16,968 nucleotides of DNA, taken from NCBI GenBank assembly GCA_025935235.1, contig JAICVT010000053.1, positions 1 to 16,968 of the forward strand, read 5' to 3'. This document shows positions 1-7,079 of the stretch, piece by piece; position 1 is the first letter of the stretch, and every line of letters begins with the position of its first letter. Made by a program: the position numbers and the translations under genes. This stretch comes from Ktedonobacterales bacterium. Its GTDB lineage: Bacteria > Chloroflexota > Ktedonobacteria > Ktedonobacterales > JADMIN01. The notes beneath the pieces were generated by a model. It searched no databases. It was not told the origin of the DNA and saw only the letters and a list, made by a program, of their open reading frames with translations.

Positions 1-198
1 CGTCCGCGCGGCGGTCGGCTGCGTGGGCGCGGCGCTCCCACCGCAGGCCGAGAGCAGCGCGCCAAACAGGCTGATGAGCCATGCGACCCGCGCCTGCCGC
101 GTGAGCCGCCGCAGCGCCCGCCGGACCTGCTCGCGGGCGGTAATGCGCAGCGCCCGCAGTTGACGCCGCCTGTGCGCCGCATCCTTCATGGCGTTCAT
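1..198 (-). CDS. Lipoprotein, N-terminal part (cut by left edge)
   Basis: The first 66 codons of a gene run off the left edge. The encoded segment has a long Arg-rich n-region (about residues 8-39), then a hydrophobic stretch (about 40-50, WLISLFGALLS) and a lipobox LLSAC with the lipidated Cys at residue 52, followed by a Gly/Ser/Ala/Pro/Thr-rich linker. This is the pattern of a Lgt/LspA-processed lipoprotein anchored on the outer face of the membrane; the mature function is not visible. The start at 198 is backed by AGGAGG at 206-211, 7 nt upstream. A second in-frame ATG lies three codons in (187-189). The gene follows the methyltransferase on the same strand after 42 bp, so it is probably co-transcribed. 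A basic n-region of nearly 40 residues is much longer than usual for lipoproteins. Confidence 0.75.
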   Translation of the reverse strand, partial: MNAMKDAAHRRRQLRALRITAREQVRRALRRLTRQARVAWLISLFGALLSACGGSAAPTQPTAART

Positions 199-240
199 GG
201 CGCGCCCTCCTGCCGCTGCTTGGCGCTACGAACTGACGCG

Positions 241-963
241 CTACGAGCCTGTCGTCTCGCGCCCGCGCACGACCGCCAGATTCCACTTCGGGCAGATGGA
301 CGGGCCGTAGTAGCGCTCTTCTTGCACGACAAAACCGGCCTGCTCCAGCATCCGCATGAACTCCGCGCGCGTGTGGTGGTGGACGATGCCCGCCCACTCT
401 GGCAGCACGCCCCCAGCGCGCCAGGTGCGCAGCCAGCGCGACGGTCGCCGCCCCACGTATTGCGGATACCACAGTGTCCAGAGCGGGATGCTGTTCGAGT
501 TGTCTATGATCGCCACGCCGGTTGGCTTGAGCACGCGGCGCATTTCGCGCACCGCTGCCAGCGGATCGGGCAGGTGGACGAGCAGATCGAGGCAGACCAG
601 CAGGTCGAAGCTGGCGTCGTCGTATGGCAGTGGTTTTGAGGCATCCACCAGCTGCGTCGTCAGGCGCGTCTCCACATCAGCCCGCTCTGCCGCCTCGCGC
701 GCCAGCGCCAGCATCGAATCCGAGACATCGCAGAGTGTCACATCATAGGAGGCGGCCAGCGGCACGGCGATGCGCCCCATCCCGCCGCCGACATCCAGCA
801 CGCGGGCGGCGGGATGGTCGCCCAGCAGCGCGCGCGCCGCTGCCACCACCTCGACCCGCTTCTGCTCATAGATGCGATGGAACGGGTTCTCCGTGTCCTC
901 CGGGTGGAACTGCTCCACATATTCGCCCGTGGTGAAGACGCTGCGCTCGAACGCTTTACTCAT
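241..963 (-). CDS. SAM-dependent methyltransferase (class I, Methyltransf_11 type)
   Basis: A 240-aa class I Rossmann methyltransferase. Motif I is VLDVGGGMG (residues 55-63). The acidic end of strand beta2 is at CDVSD (78-82), and the post-motif segment FDLLVCLDLLVHLPD (119-133) is typical of the Methyltransf_11 family. The C-terminal part is rich in Trp and Tyr and may shape the acceptor site; the substrate cannot be told from sequence. Its place behind a glycosyltransferase, flippase and epimerase suggests methylation of a sugar or glycan, which is inference. I chose ATG 963 because CCTC at 972-975 gives a GAGG ribosome site 8 nt upstream. The TTG at 969 would sit too close to it. The gene begins 42 bp after the GT4 stop and is likely in the same operon. 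Confidence 0.9.
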   Translation of the reverse strand: MSKAFERSVFTTGEYVEQFHPEDTENPFHRIYEQKRVEVVAAARALLGDHPAARVLDVGGGMGRIAVPLAASYDVTLCDVSDSMLALAREAAERADVETRLTTQLVDASKPLPYDDASFDLLVCLDLLVHLPDPLAAVREMRRVLKPTGVAIIDNSNSIPLWTLWYPQYVGRRPSRWLRTWRAGGVLPEWAGIVHHHTRAEFMRMLEQAGFVVQEERYYGPSICPKWNLAVVRGRETTGS

Positions 964-1005
964 GCCCAAATCCTCAACACCCTCCAGATGGGAGCATTCA
1001 CGCCA

Positions 1006-2202
1006 TCAGGCCGATACCGCGCTCCGGTCGCGCGAGCCTACCAGCCGCTGATAATAGTCCGCCAGCCGTGCGGCCATCGCGTCCACGCCGAATTCATGGG
1101 CGCGTCGCTCTGCCGCCTGTCCGATGCGCTCGGCGGCGGCTTTGTCGGTCAGCGCGTCCAGGATGCGCGCCGCCAGCGCCGGAGCGTCGCCCGGCGCCGC
1201 CAGATAGCCGCTCACGCCGTCCTCGATCACTTCCTCGAAGCCGCAGCCCCACGTCGCGATCACTGGGCGACCCAGCTGCATCGCCTCCAGACAGGTGTTG
1301 GCGAGGTTTTCCCAGAGTGACGGCAACACGACCAGCCGCGCCGCGCGAATGATCGGGAACAACTCAGCCTGCGCCATGCGCGGCAGAAAGATCAGCCGCT
1401 CGCCGTAGGGCGCAGCCAGTTCGCGGATCAGATCAGCCATCGGGCGACCATCCGCCGCCAGGTCCTCACCGACGAAGACCGCTTTCAGCTCAGGATGCGC
1501 CGCGAAGACTGCCGGCAGCGCGGACCCCAGAATGTGGACTCCCTTGCGCCGCTCCAGCCGCCCGAAGTAGAGCAGATAGCGCTGATCGCACAGCGCGTCT
1601 GGCGGGGGCGCGTCGAGCGCGGCGGCCTGGTTGAGGCTGGCGCCGGTCGGCACGACCGTCACGCGCTCTGGCGCGATATGCCAGCCATCGCAGACGATGC
1701 GGGCCAGCGCGCGCGTCGGCGAGATGATGCCATCGCTGCGCAGCGTCTGGACGCGCTCCAGCGTGCGCGTGACCACCCCGCGCCGCAACCCGCGTGGTGG
1801 CCGGGCCGACTCATTCAGCCGCTCCACCACGAAGTGCGGCGTCGCCAGCCGTGTCACTAGCTTCGTCGCCCGATGTGTCGTCGTGGTATACCAGAAGGCC
1901 TCGCCATTCCACTCGCACGCCTGCACGATGTCCAGCGCGCCTGGGATGCGGGCGATGGCGGCGGCAACGGCGCGGGTGTGCGCCACCGAATACGGCAGCG
2001 GGCCGCGCTCCTCTGGCTCCTGGATCCGATGTACAGTGACACCGTTCTCCTGGTACTCCGCTGCGGGCTGGCTCGATGCGGTGATGACATGCGTCTCGTG
2101 TCCCAGCCGGGCGAGCGCCGCCGAGGTCTTGTAGGTGTAGGCGCCGATACCGCCCGTCAGAGTGTAGGGCGGGTACTCACGAGAGATGAGACAGATTCTC
2201 AT
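1006..2202 (-). CDS. Glycosyltransferase family 4 (GT-B fold)
   Basis: A 398-aa GT4 retaining glycosyltransferase. The N-terminal Rossmann half opens with MRICLISREYPP and the acceptor-side glycine loop TGGIGAYT (16-23). The C-terminal half begins near LLYFGRLERRKGVHIL (210-225), a conserved GT4 strand-loop. The donor-binding EX7E motif is E298 and E306 within PSLWENLANTCLEAM. The family transfers sugars from nucleotide-diphosphate donors to lipid-linked or growing glycans at the cytoplasmic face. The specific sugar is not predictable. The reading frame extends upstream to a GTG at 2262, but the added 20 residues are Arg/Cys-rich and unlike the family. ATG 2202 gives the canonical N-terminus, though no strong ribosome site is close (GAGGAG lies about 15 nt upstream). 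It follows the flippase by about 100 bp. Confidence 0.93.
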   Translation of the reverse strand: MRICLISREYPPYTLTGGIGAYTYKTSAALARLGHETHVITASSQPAAEYQENGVTVHRIQEPEERGPLPYSVAHTRAVAAAIARIPGALDIVQACEWNGEAFWYTTTTHRATKLVTRLATPHFVVERLNESARPPRGLRRGVVTRTLERVQTLRSDGIISPTRALARIVCDGWHIAPERVTVVPTGASLNQAAALDAPPPDALCDQRYLLYFGRLERRKGVHILGSALPAVFAAHPELKAVFVGEDLAADGRPMADLIRELAAPYGERLIFLPRMAQAELFPIIRAARLVVLPSLWENLANTCLEAMQLGRPVIATWGCGFEEVIEDGVSGYLAAPGDAPALAARILDALTDKAAAERIGQAAERRAHEFGVDAMAARLADYYQRLVGSRDRSAVSA

Positions 2203-2286
2203 AATGACGCGCTTCCGCTCCTCAGCGCCACAGCGGCGCTCATGACACGCTCTGTGTATCACACCGCACGCGGCCTGAGCCAGCCG

Positions 2287-2308
2287 ATCAGGACATCAGG
2301 CCATCAGG
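2287..2308. repeat. Three ATCAGG direct repeats, 8-bp period
   Basis: ATCAGG occurs at 2287-2292, 2295-2300 and 2303-2308, each copy separated by 2 bp, across the flippase stop codon (2304-2306) and into the gap before GT4. It is short and could be chance or a slippage product. I attach no function to it. Confidence 0.4.
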
Positions 2309-4502
2309 ATGCGCGCGCGACGACGGGCCGCGACGAGCGCCCACGCGCCGCGGCATCGGCGGATCGCCGGGGTCGCGCGGGATGGCCGTGGCGACCACGA
2401 CTCACTTTGCCGCGCCGTGACGCGCGCTGGCGCTCGATGGCGACGCAATAGGTCGGGGTGAGTCGCATCGCCGCGAGCGCCGTCGCGGCTGACGCCGCTG
2501 ATGGCGATAATGGCGATGATGGCGCCGACGCGCCAGCGCCCAGCGGCTGAATCCGCACAGGGGCGACGCCGCGTCCACTGGCCGGAGCGGCCGTGATGCG
2601 CGCTCGGCTGGCGCCGCTCGGCCAGCGCCACTCGATGGGCTGCATGCGCAGCGCGAACCGCCCCAACTGACCCTGCGCCAGCGCCACTACCACCTGCCGC
2701 GCGTCGAGCTGCGCCATCCGCCGCTGCACGCGCCGCTGGAGCGGCGGCGTCGCTCCGCCCGCCCGCTGGCGCGGCGCCATGAAGCCGCGCGCCACCCGCA
2801 CGGGAATGTTGAGCGGCACGCTACCCGTGGAGGAGTGCTCGCCGCGCGCCGCCAGCCGGACGAACTCCGGGCTTGGTGTATAGGCGGGCGCGCTGGCGGC
2901 GCCATCCGCCTGGGCGACGACCGCCGCTAGCTCGCCAGAGAGCTGGCTGAGGGCTTCCGCTGCCGCGATTTCCATCACGGGCGCGCCAGCCATTGTCGAG
3001 TCGGGGGCGCCCGCGAGGGTCAGCTCTGCCGCGACGGCGCCCTGGTCCACCGCCAGCGCGCGACGTGGGATGAAGCGCGCTGCCATGCCTTTGACCATCG
3101 CGATGTCTTCATCTGGCAGCGCCCGCAGCGCCAGCAAAGCGGCAGCATATACCGCCGCCGCGATCGGCATGATGATCAGGATGTTGAAGTGGTCGAGCGC
3201 GTGCGCCACCACCGCCATGATGATGGTCGCGCCCAGGATCTTCGCCGTAGTCTTCAGCAGTTTGACGGGAATCAGCGCGCGATCAATCATCCACAGCCCA
3301 ATGCCCAGCAGCAGCAGCTCGGTGAGCGTTGTCGCCCACGCCGCGCCCATGTCCATGAAGCGGGGGATCAGGATGAGATTCAGCCCGACATTGAAAACCA
3401 GCGCCACGCTCGCCATGATCGGCAGTTTGCGCTCCTGCCCGGTGCTGACTAAAACCGTCGTCAACACCGAGTTCAGGTAGAGCGCGATCAGCCCGATCGC
3501 CAGCGCCTGCAAGACGTACTCCGATCCGGTAAAGTCCTCGCGCTGGTAGATGAAGCCGATGATATTGGGCGCCGTCACCAGCAATCCAGCGGCGGCGGGC
3601 AGCGAACAGAGCAGCATCGCGCTGGTAGATTTCTCGATCGCCAGCCGCAGCTTGCCCCTATCGGTATCCACGGCGTACTTCGAGAGAATCGGCGACATGA
3701 CCGCGCCAACGACGATGCCCGGAATGAAGGTCAACGTGTCGAACAGGCGATAGGCGGCGCCGTAGACGCCGATGGAGGCGTCGGTGGCGAAGACCGAGAG
3801 CAGCACGGTATCAACACGGTAGTAGATGACGCCGATCACGCCATAGGCCAGGAACGACATGCCGGAGCGGATCAGCGTTCTGGCGATCGGCGGCGCCCAC
3901 TCGAATCGAATGCCGATGATCTTCGCCGTGCGCACGATCTGCCAGATCATGCCGGCGATGGAACCGAGCACGAGCACGATGCCGACGGGGATGACGCCGT
4001 ATCCCGCCCGCAGCAGAATCAACGCGAAGATGGTGTCGAATACCTTTTCGATCACCGCGCCGAACTTGGCCATCCCGACATCCATATAGGCTGTCTGCAC
4101 GGAGATGAGGGTGGTCGAGATGCCCATCGTCAGCAGAGAGAAGCCGCTGAGCGCGATCAGCCAGCGCACCTCAGTGGAGTATCCGAGCAGGGCCGCCAGC
4201 ACAAGCGAGAACGCGAAGAGAGCGGACCACAGCGCCGCCTTGAGCGCCAGCCCCATCGTGATGTAGCGATGCGCCGCGTCCAGGTCGCGCGCGACATCGC
4301 GCACGATCTGCTGATTGAAGCTAAATTCGATCGGAAAGCCCACCAGTGCGGTAAACGTCGTCGCGAGGTAGAGTTCTCCAAACCCAGTCGCGCCAAGAAA
4401 GCGGCCATAAGCGGCGGCAAGAATGAGGGTCGAGATCCAGGTCACGATCTGGCCCGACATGAGCATCATAATATTGCTAAACGTACGCCTGACAACATTC
4501 AT
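2304..4502 (-). CDS. Wzx/MOP-type polysaccharide flippase with long C-terminal tail
   Basis: A 732-aa membrane protein. Residues 1-460 have the many hydrophobic helices of a MOP-superfamily oligosaccharide flippase (Polysacc_synt / MurJ-like). The opening RRTFSNIMMLMSGQIV and the segments GRFLGATGFGELYLA (33-47) and YRVDTVLLSVFATDASIGVYGAAYR (228-252) are characteristic. The family moves undecaprenyl-linked glycan units across the cytoplasmic membrane. Usual length is 420-520 aa. Here about 250 further residues (481-732) form a soluble, Ala/Pro/Arg-rich tail. Third-position GC stays high to about residue 650, but the last 80 residues are Ser/Pro- then Arg-rich and may be out of the original frame. 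ATG 4502 is preferred over GTG 4523: GGAG at 4510-4513 is 7 nt upstream and the N-terminus fits the family. Confidence 0.9.
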   Translation of the reverse strand: MNVVRRTFSNIMMLMSGQIVTWISTLILAAAYGRFLGATGFGELYLATTFTALVGFPIEFSFNQQIVRDVARDLDAAHRYITMGLALKAALWSALFAFSLVLAALLGYSTEVRWLIALSGFSLLTMGISTTLISVQTAYMDVGMAKFGAVIEKVFDTIFALILLRAGYGVIPVGIVLVLGSIAGMIWQIVRTAKIIGIRFEWAPPIARTLIRSGMSFLAYGVIGVIYYRVDTVLLSVFATDASIGVYGAAYRLFDTLTFIPGIVVGAVMSPILSKYAVDTDRGKLRLAIEKSTSAMLLCSLPAAAGLLVTAPNIIGFIYQREDFTGSEYVLQALAIGLIALYLNSVLTTVLVSTGQERKLPIMASVALVFNVGLNLILIPRFMDMGAAWATTLTELLLLGIGLWMIDRALIPVKLLKTTAKILGATIIMAVVAHALDHFNILIIMPIAAAVYAAALLALRALPDEDIAMVKGMAARFIPRRALAVDQGAVAAELTLAGAPDSTMAGAPVMEIAAAEALSQLSGELAAVVAQADGAASAPAYTPSPEFVRLAARGEHSSTGSVPLNIPVRVARGFMAPRQRAGGATPPLQRRVQRRMAQLDARQVVVALAQGQLGRFALRMQPIEWRWPSGASRARITAAPASGRGVAPVRIQPLGAGASAPSSPLSPSAASAATALAAMRLTPTYCVAIERQRASRRGKVSRGRHGHPARPRRSADAAARGRSSRPVVARAS

Positions 4503-4762
4503 GCGCAGACTCCATCTGGCCACGCCGACCGTGCCGCGCGAGAGGACGCGCAGGCTGAACCAGTGCGGTTCCGCCTGTCAGCGCGCCGCGCCGCCGCCTC
4601 ACACATGTCAGATCCCTTCCACCTGCTGGCTGACACGGGGATGCACACGAGAAACTCTTCCTCGTACCGTTTAAGCTTCTCATGTGCGCGTGTGATGCCG
4701 ATGCCCGCTGCGGTGTACGATTGGTAATCATGGCGATCAGGGTGGCGATCAGCACAGCGCAT
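4499..4762 (-). CDS. Possible small ORF coupled to the flippase
   Basis: A doubtful 87-codon frame whose TGA overlaps the flippase ATG in an ATGA arrangement, the geometry of translational coupling. Its middle (RAHEKLKRYEEEFLVCIPV) looks protein-like and has GC-rich third positions. However, ATG 4762 has no ribosome site, and an internal GTG preceded by GAGGAAGAG is as good a start. In another frame just upstream (4477-4869) a hydrophobic segment, LAALAMICAVLIATLIAMI, could be a transmembrane helix. The two halves might be one frameshifted small membrane protein. I do not recognise either, and chance ORFs of this size are common at this GC content. Confidence 0.25.
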   Translation of the reverse strand: MRCADRHPDRHDYQSYTAAGIGITRAHEKLKRYEEEFLVCIPVSASRWKGSDMCEAAARRADRRNRTGSACASSRAARSAWPDGVCA

Positions 4763-4938
4763 ATCATGGCGAGCGCAGCCAGACGCCAGCGACTACCAAC
4801 AGTCACACGGGTACTAGCATCGGACGAGCGGGCGCGCGCTACGGCGCCGCCGCAAGACAGATGGGCCATCGCGTCACGAAGAGGAGGGATGCGAGGAGGC
4901 GTGATAGCCAGCGGCGGTTACTACCGCTGGCTGGGTCG
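4503..4938. other. 0.44-kb gap between epimerase and flippase
   Basis: No confident gene. The stretch holds the small ORF at 4499-4762, a second overlapping frame at 4477-4869 with one hydrophobic segment and no ribosome site, and the hairpin at 4906-4932. It is the longest gap inside the minus-strand run, so a flippase promoter may lie here, but I could not find a good -35/-10 pair. A weak dyad TGTCAG (4606-4611) / CTGACA (4630-4635) is present. Confidence 0.5.
4906..4932 (-). terminator. 9-bp hairpin after the epimerase gene
   Basis: AGCCAGCGG (4906-4914) pairs perfectly with CCGCTGGCT (4924-4932) across a 9-nt loop. It starts 6 nt after the epimerase stop on the minus strand. No U-tract follows, so it may be a weak or U-less terminator, an attenuator or a 3'-end stabiliser. 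Confidence 0.5.
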
Positions 4939-5877
4939 TCAGTCGCGCGACAGGGCGAGCTGCCAGGCGACCTGCGCCTCCAGTCCCGCGCGCAGCGTCG
5001 TCTGAGGGGTAAAGCCGAGCCGCTCGCGCGCCTGCGTCATGTCGGCCAGCGCCCGCGACTGCTCGCCGGGGCGGGTGGGGCCATGCCGCACGTCGGCGCG
5101 TCTGCCGATGATCTCCTCCAGCAGGGCGATCACCTGGTTGGCGCTGACCTCCTCCGCGCCGCCGATGTTGTAGACCGAGCCAGGCTCGAAGCGCTGGTGG
5201 GCGAGCAGCGTCGCGCGCACGATGTCGCCGACGTAGGTGTTGCCGCGTAGCTGGTCTCCAGAGCCAAACACCGTCAGCGGCTGGCCCTGGCGGATGGCCT
5301 CGATGAAGAGGTAGTAGCCCATCTCTGGTCGCTGGCGCGGCCCATACACCGAGAAGTAGCGCAGAATCGAGGTGGGCAGGCCAAACTGCTCGTGATACAC
5401 CCGCACGAGATGCTCGCCCGCCAGCTTGGTGATGCCGTAGGGCGATACGGGTCGCGGTGTAGTCTGCTCGTCGCCCAGCACATGGCTGCCATAGATGCTC
5501 GACGTGCTGGCGTGGATGAACTGGCGCACGCCCCCGCTCTCGACCGCCGCCCGCAAGAGCCGCTGGGTCGCCTGCACGTTGCACGTCATATACACGTCGA
5601 ATTGCTGCCAGCTCGCCAGCAGACCCGGCATCGCCGCGATATGGTAGATCACCTCCACACCATCGAGCGCTGCGGCGAGATCGTCGCGGCGCAGGTCCAG
5701 CTCGTGGAAGGTAAACGCTGGATGCGCCCGGAACGCCGCCAGATTGGCTTCCTTGACGGCGCGCGGATAGTACGGGATAAAGGCGTCCAGGCCAACGACC
5801 TCGTCGCCCTGAGCCAGCAGCGCCTGGCAGAGATGCGAGCCAATGAATCCAGCCGCGCCAGTCACGAGGCAGCGCAT
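4939..5877 (-). CDS. NAD-dependent epimerase/dehydratase (extended SDR, sugar nucleotide)
   Basis: A 312-aa extended short-chain dehydrogenase of the GalE / UDP-glucuronate epimerase / dTDP-glucose dehydratase group. It has the NAD-binding GAAGFIGSH glycine motif (GxxGxxG, 7-13), Asp31 at the end of beta2 for the adenosine ribose, the catalytic STSSIYG segment (124-130), and YxxxK as Tyr147-Lys151 in YGITK. The downstream RYFSVYGPRQRP (173-184) is typical of sugar-nucleotide SDRs. It should interconvert or dehydrate a nucleoside-diphosphate sugar in the cytoplasm for the neighbouring glycosyltransferases. Which sugar is not clear. ATG 5877 is chosen because the SDR N-terminus begins there; AGGA is somewhat far (12 nt). 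The upstream extension to 6078 overlaps the preceding gene and is not family-like. The gap to the upstream gene is 61 bp. Confidence 0.92.
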   Translation of the reverse strand: MRCLVTGAAGFIGSHLCQALLAQGDEVVGLDAFIPYYPRAVKEANLAAFRAHPAFTFHELDLRRDDLAAALDGVEVIYHIAAMPGLLASWQQFDVYMTCNVQATQRLLRAAVESGGVRQFIHASTSSIYGSHVLGDEQTTPRPVSPYGITKLAGEHLVRVYHEQFGLPTSILRYFSVYGPRQRPEMGYYLFIEAIRQGQPLTVFGSGDQLRGNTYVGDIVRATLLAHQRFEPGSVYNIGGAEEVSANQVIALLEEIIGRRADVRHGPTRPGEQSRALADMTQARERLGFTPQTTLRAGLEAQVAWQLALSRD

Positions 5878-5938
5878 GAGTGGTGTCCGTCCTACTTCTT
5901 TCATAACATGAACGATGGTAGCAACGCGAGGGCGTCGT

Positions 5939-6991
5939 TCACCGCAGCGTGTGCGATGGCGCAGCGGGCGTGTCAGAAGCCTCTGTGATCGGCGGCGCCG
6001 CGAATGGCCGGGCCAGCGCCAGCCGCGCATGTTGCGCCACCCGCCGCCACCGCGGCGCCTGGGCGCTGCTCCAGTCAATCATGCTCTCATTCATATCGTG
6101 CGCGCCGCGCTGGCCTTCTGGCACATCGCCCGCTTCGATCCGCGCGATGAACTCTGGCAGCCGCTCATAGAACTCCGCCGTGCGATAGGGCGGGTGGAGC
6201 GACCACATGCCTGGCGCCTCGCCCAAAAAGTCGAGGCGCAGCAGCCCCCGTTCGCTCATCACCTGACTGATGATCTCCTCTGGCAGCGCGTAGGGCGGGT
6301 TGCCGTCCAGCCGCGCCTGCCACACGCGCAGCGCATTGGGCGCGGGCAGCAGCGGAACCACCGGAATCCGCTGGTGGAAGCGCGCGCGATCCATCAGGAA
6401 GATGCGCGAGCTGAGCTGGCTCGCGCTGAACGCGACGGAGGTGTAGGCGAACGGCGACAGTGACTGCGAGCGCAGACTGCCATCGCGCGTGGGCGGGCCA
6501 GGCAGCGGATTGCACGCCAGCGCCTCATCGTGCGCCCGCAGCAGAGCGACCGCCTCAGCGACCCATGTCTGGCTGTCGCCACCAAACAGCATATCAGAGT
6601 CCATGTGCAGCACGTAGTCGTGCGCCGCGCTATAGACGCCGTAGAAATACGAGTAGAACGGGCCGCCGTTCCAGTCCTTCTCAGGGACGCGCGCGCCGCC
6701 AAAGAACGCCTCGGCCAGCGCGCGACGCGCCTCCTCGGCGTACTCCACCTCGCTCACCCGCGCTCGCGGATACGCCGCGCACAGCTCGCCGAGCAGGCGG
6801 CGCATGCCGGGGAGCCGCTCGGCCCACGCGGCGGAGAAGCGCCCACGGCTGCGGTGCAGGTCCAGCGTCAGCAGAATTTCATCCACCTGCCCTGACCACA
6901 CACGCAACTGGTGTGGAACGATGTATCTGGCGTGAGGGAGATCCGTCGGCGCCAGGCTGACCTGGAGGGTGACGCCCGCGCTGGCGCTCAT
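5939..6991 (-). CDS. Putative GT-A-type glycosyltransferase, family unassigned
   Basis: A 350-aa soluble protein. I infer a GT-A glycosyltransferase from a DxD-like metal site, Asp131-Ser-Asp133 in YVLHMDSDMLFGG, preceded by a strand-like run and a Tyr/Phe-rich segment (PFYSYFYGVYSAAHDY, 111-126). Later it has PEEIISQVM (237-245), where Glu238-Glu239 could be the catalytic acid pair, and SLHPPYR (264-270) with His266 as a possible third metal ligand. The N-terminus lacks the usual GT2 PxYN start; instead it has LAPTDLPHARYIVPHQL, where a family-specific donor pocket could lie. An AAGGAG ribosome site at 6998-7003 lies 6 nt before ATG 6991. It sits between a methyltransferase and the epimerase, which fits a glycan-assembly role. 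No donor or acceptor can be named. Confidence 0.75.
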   Translation of the reverse strand: MSASAGVTLQVSLAPTDLPHARYIVPHQLRVWSGQVDEILLTLDLHRSRGRFSAAWAERLPGMRRLLGELCAAYPRARVSEVEYAEEARRALAEAFFGGARVPEKDWNGGPFYSYFYGVYSAAHDYVLHMDSDMLFGGDSQTWVAEAVALLRAHDEALACNPLPGPPTRDGSLRSQSLSPFAYTSVAFSASQLSSRIFLMDRARFHQRIPVVPLLPAPNALRVWQARLDGNPPYALPEEIISQVMSERGLLRLDFLGEAPGMWSLHPPYRTAEFYERLPEFIARIEAGDVPEGQRGAHDMNESMIDWSSAQAPRWRRVAQHARLALARPFAAPPITEASDTPAAPSHTLR

Positions 6992-7024
6992 GGGTTACTC
7001 CTTCGCCGCTACAGCGGAGTTCGC

Positions 7025-7064
7025 CGCGACGCGGCCAGCCCAGATGCGAGATGGTCGCGTCGCG
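7025..7064. repeat. Intergenic inverted repeat (9-bp arms)
   Basis: CGCGACGCG (7025-7033) and CGCGTCGCG (7056-7064) are perfect inverted copies with a 22-nt spacer. They lie in the 88-bp gap between the methyltransferase stop and the ribosome site of the next gene. CCA/TGG just inside can extend the stem past one mismatch. It could be an intercistronic mRNA hairpin; no T-run marks it as a terminator. Confidence 0.5.
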
Positions 7065-7079
7065 CGCGGGTCAGTGTGG

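Noticed and set aside
4606..4635. TGTCAG-N18-CTGACA dyad as an operator
   Set aside because: Six-base arms are easily found by chance and no promoter was recognised beside it.
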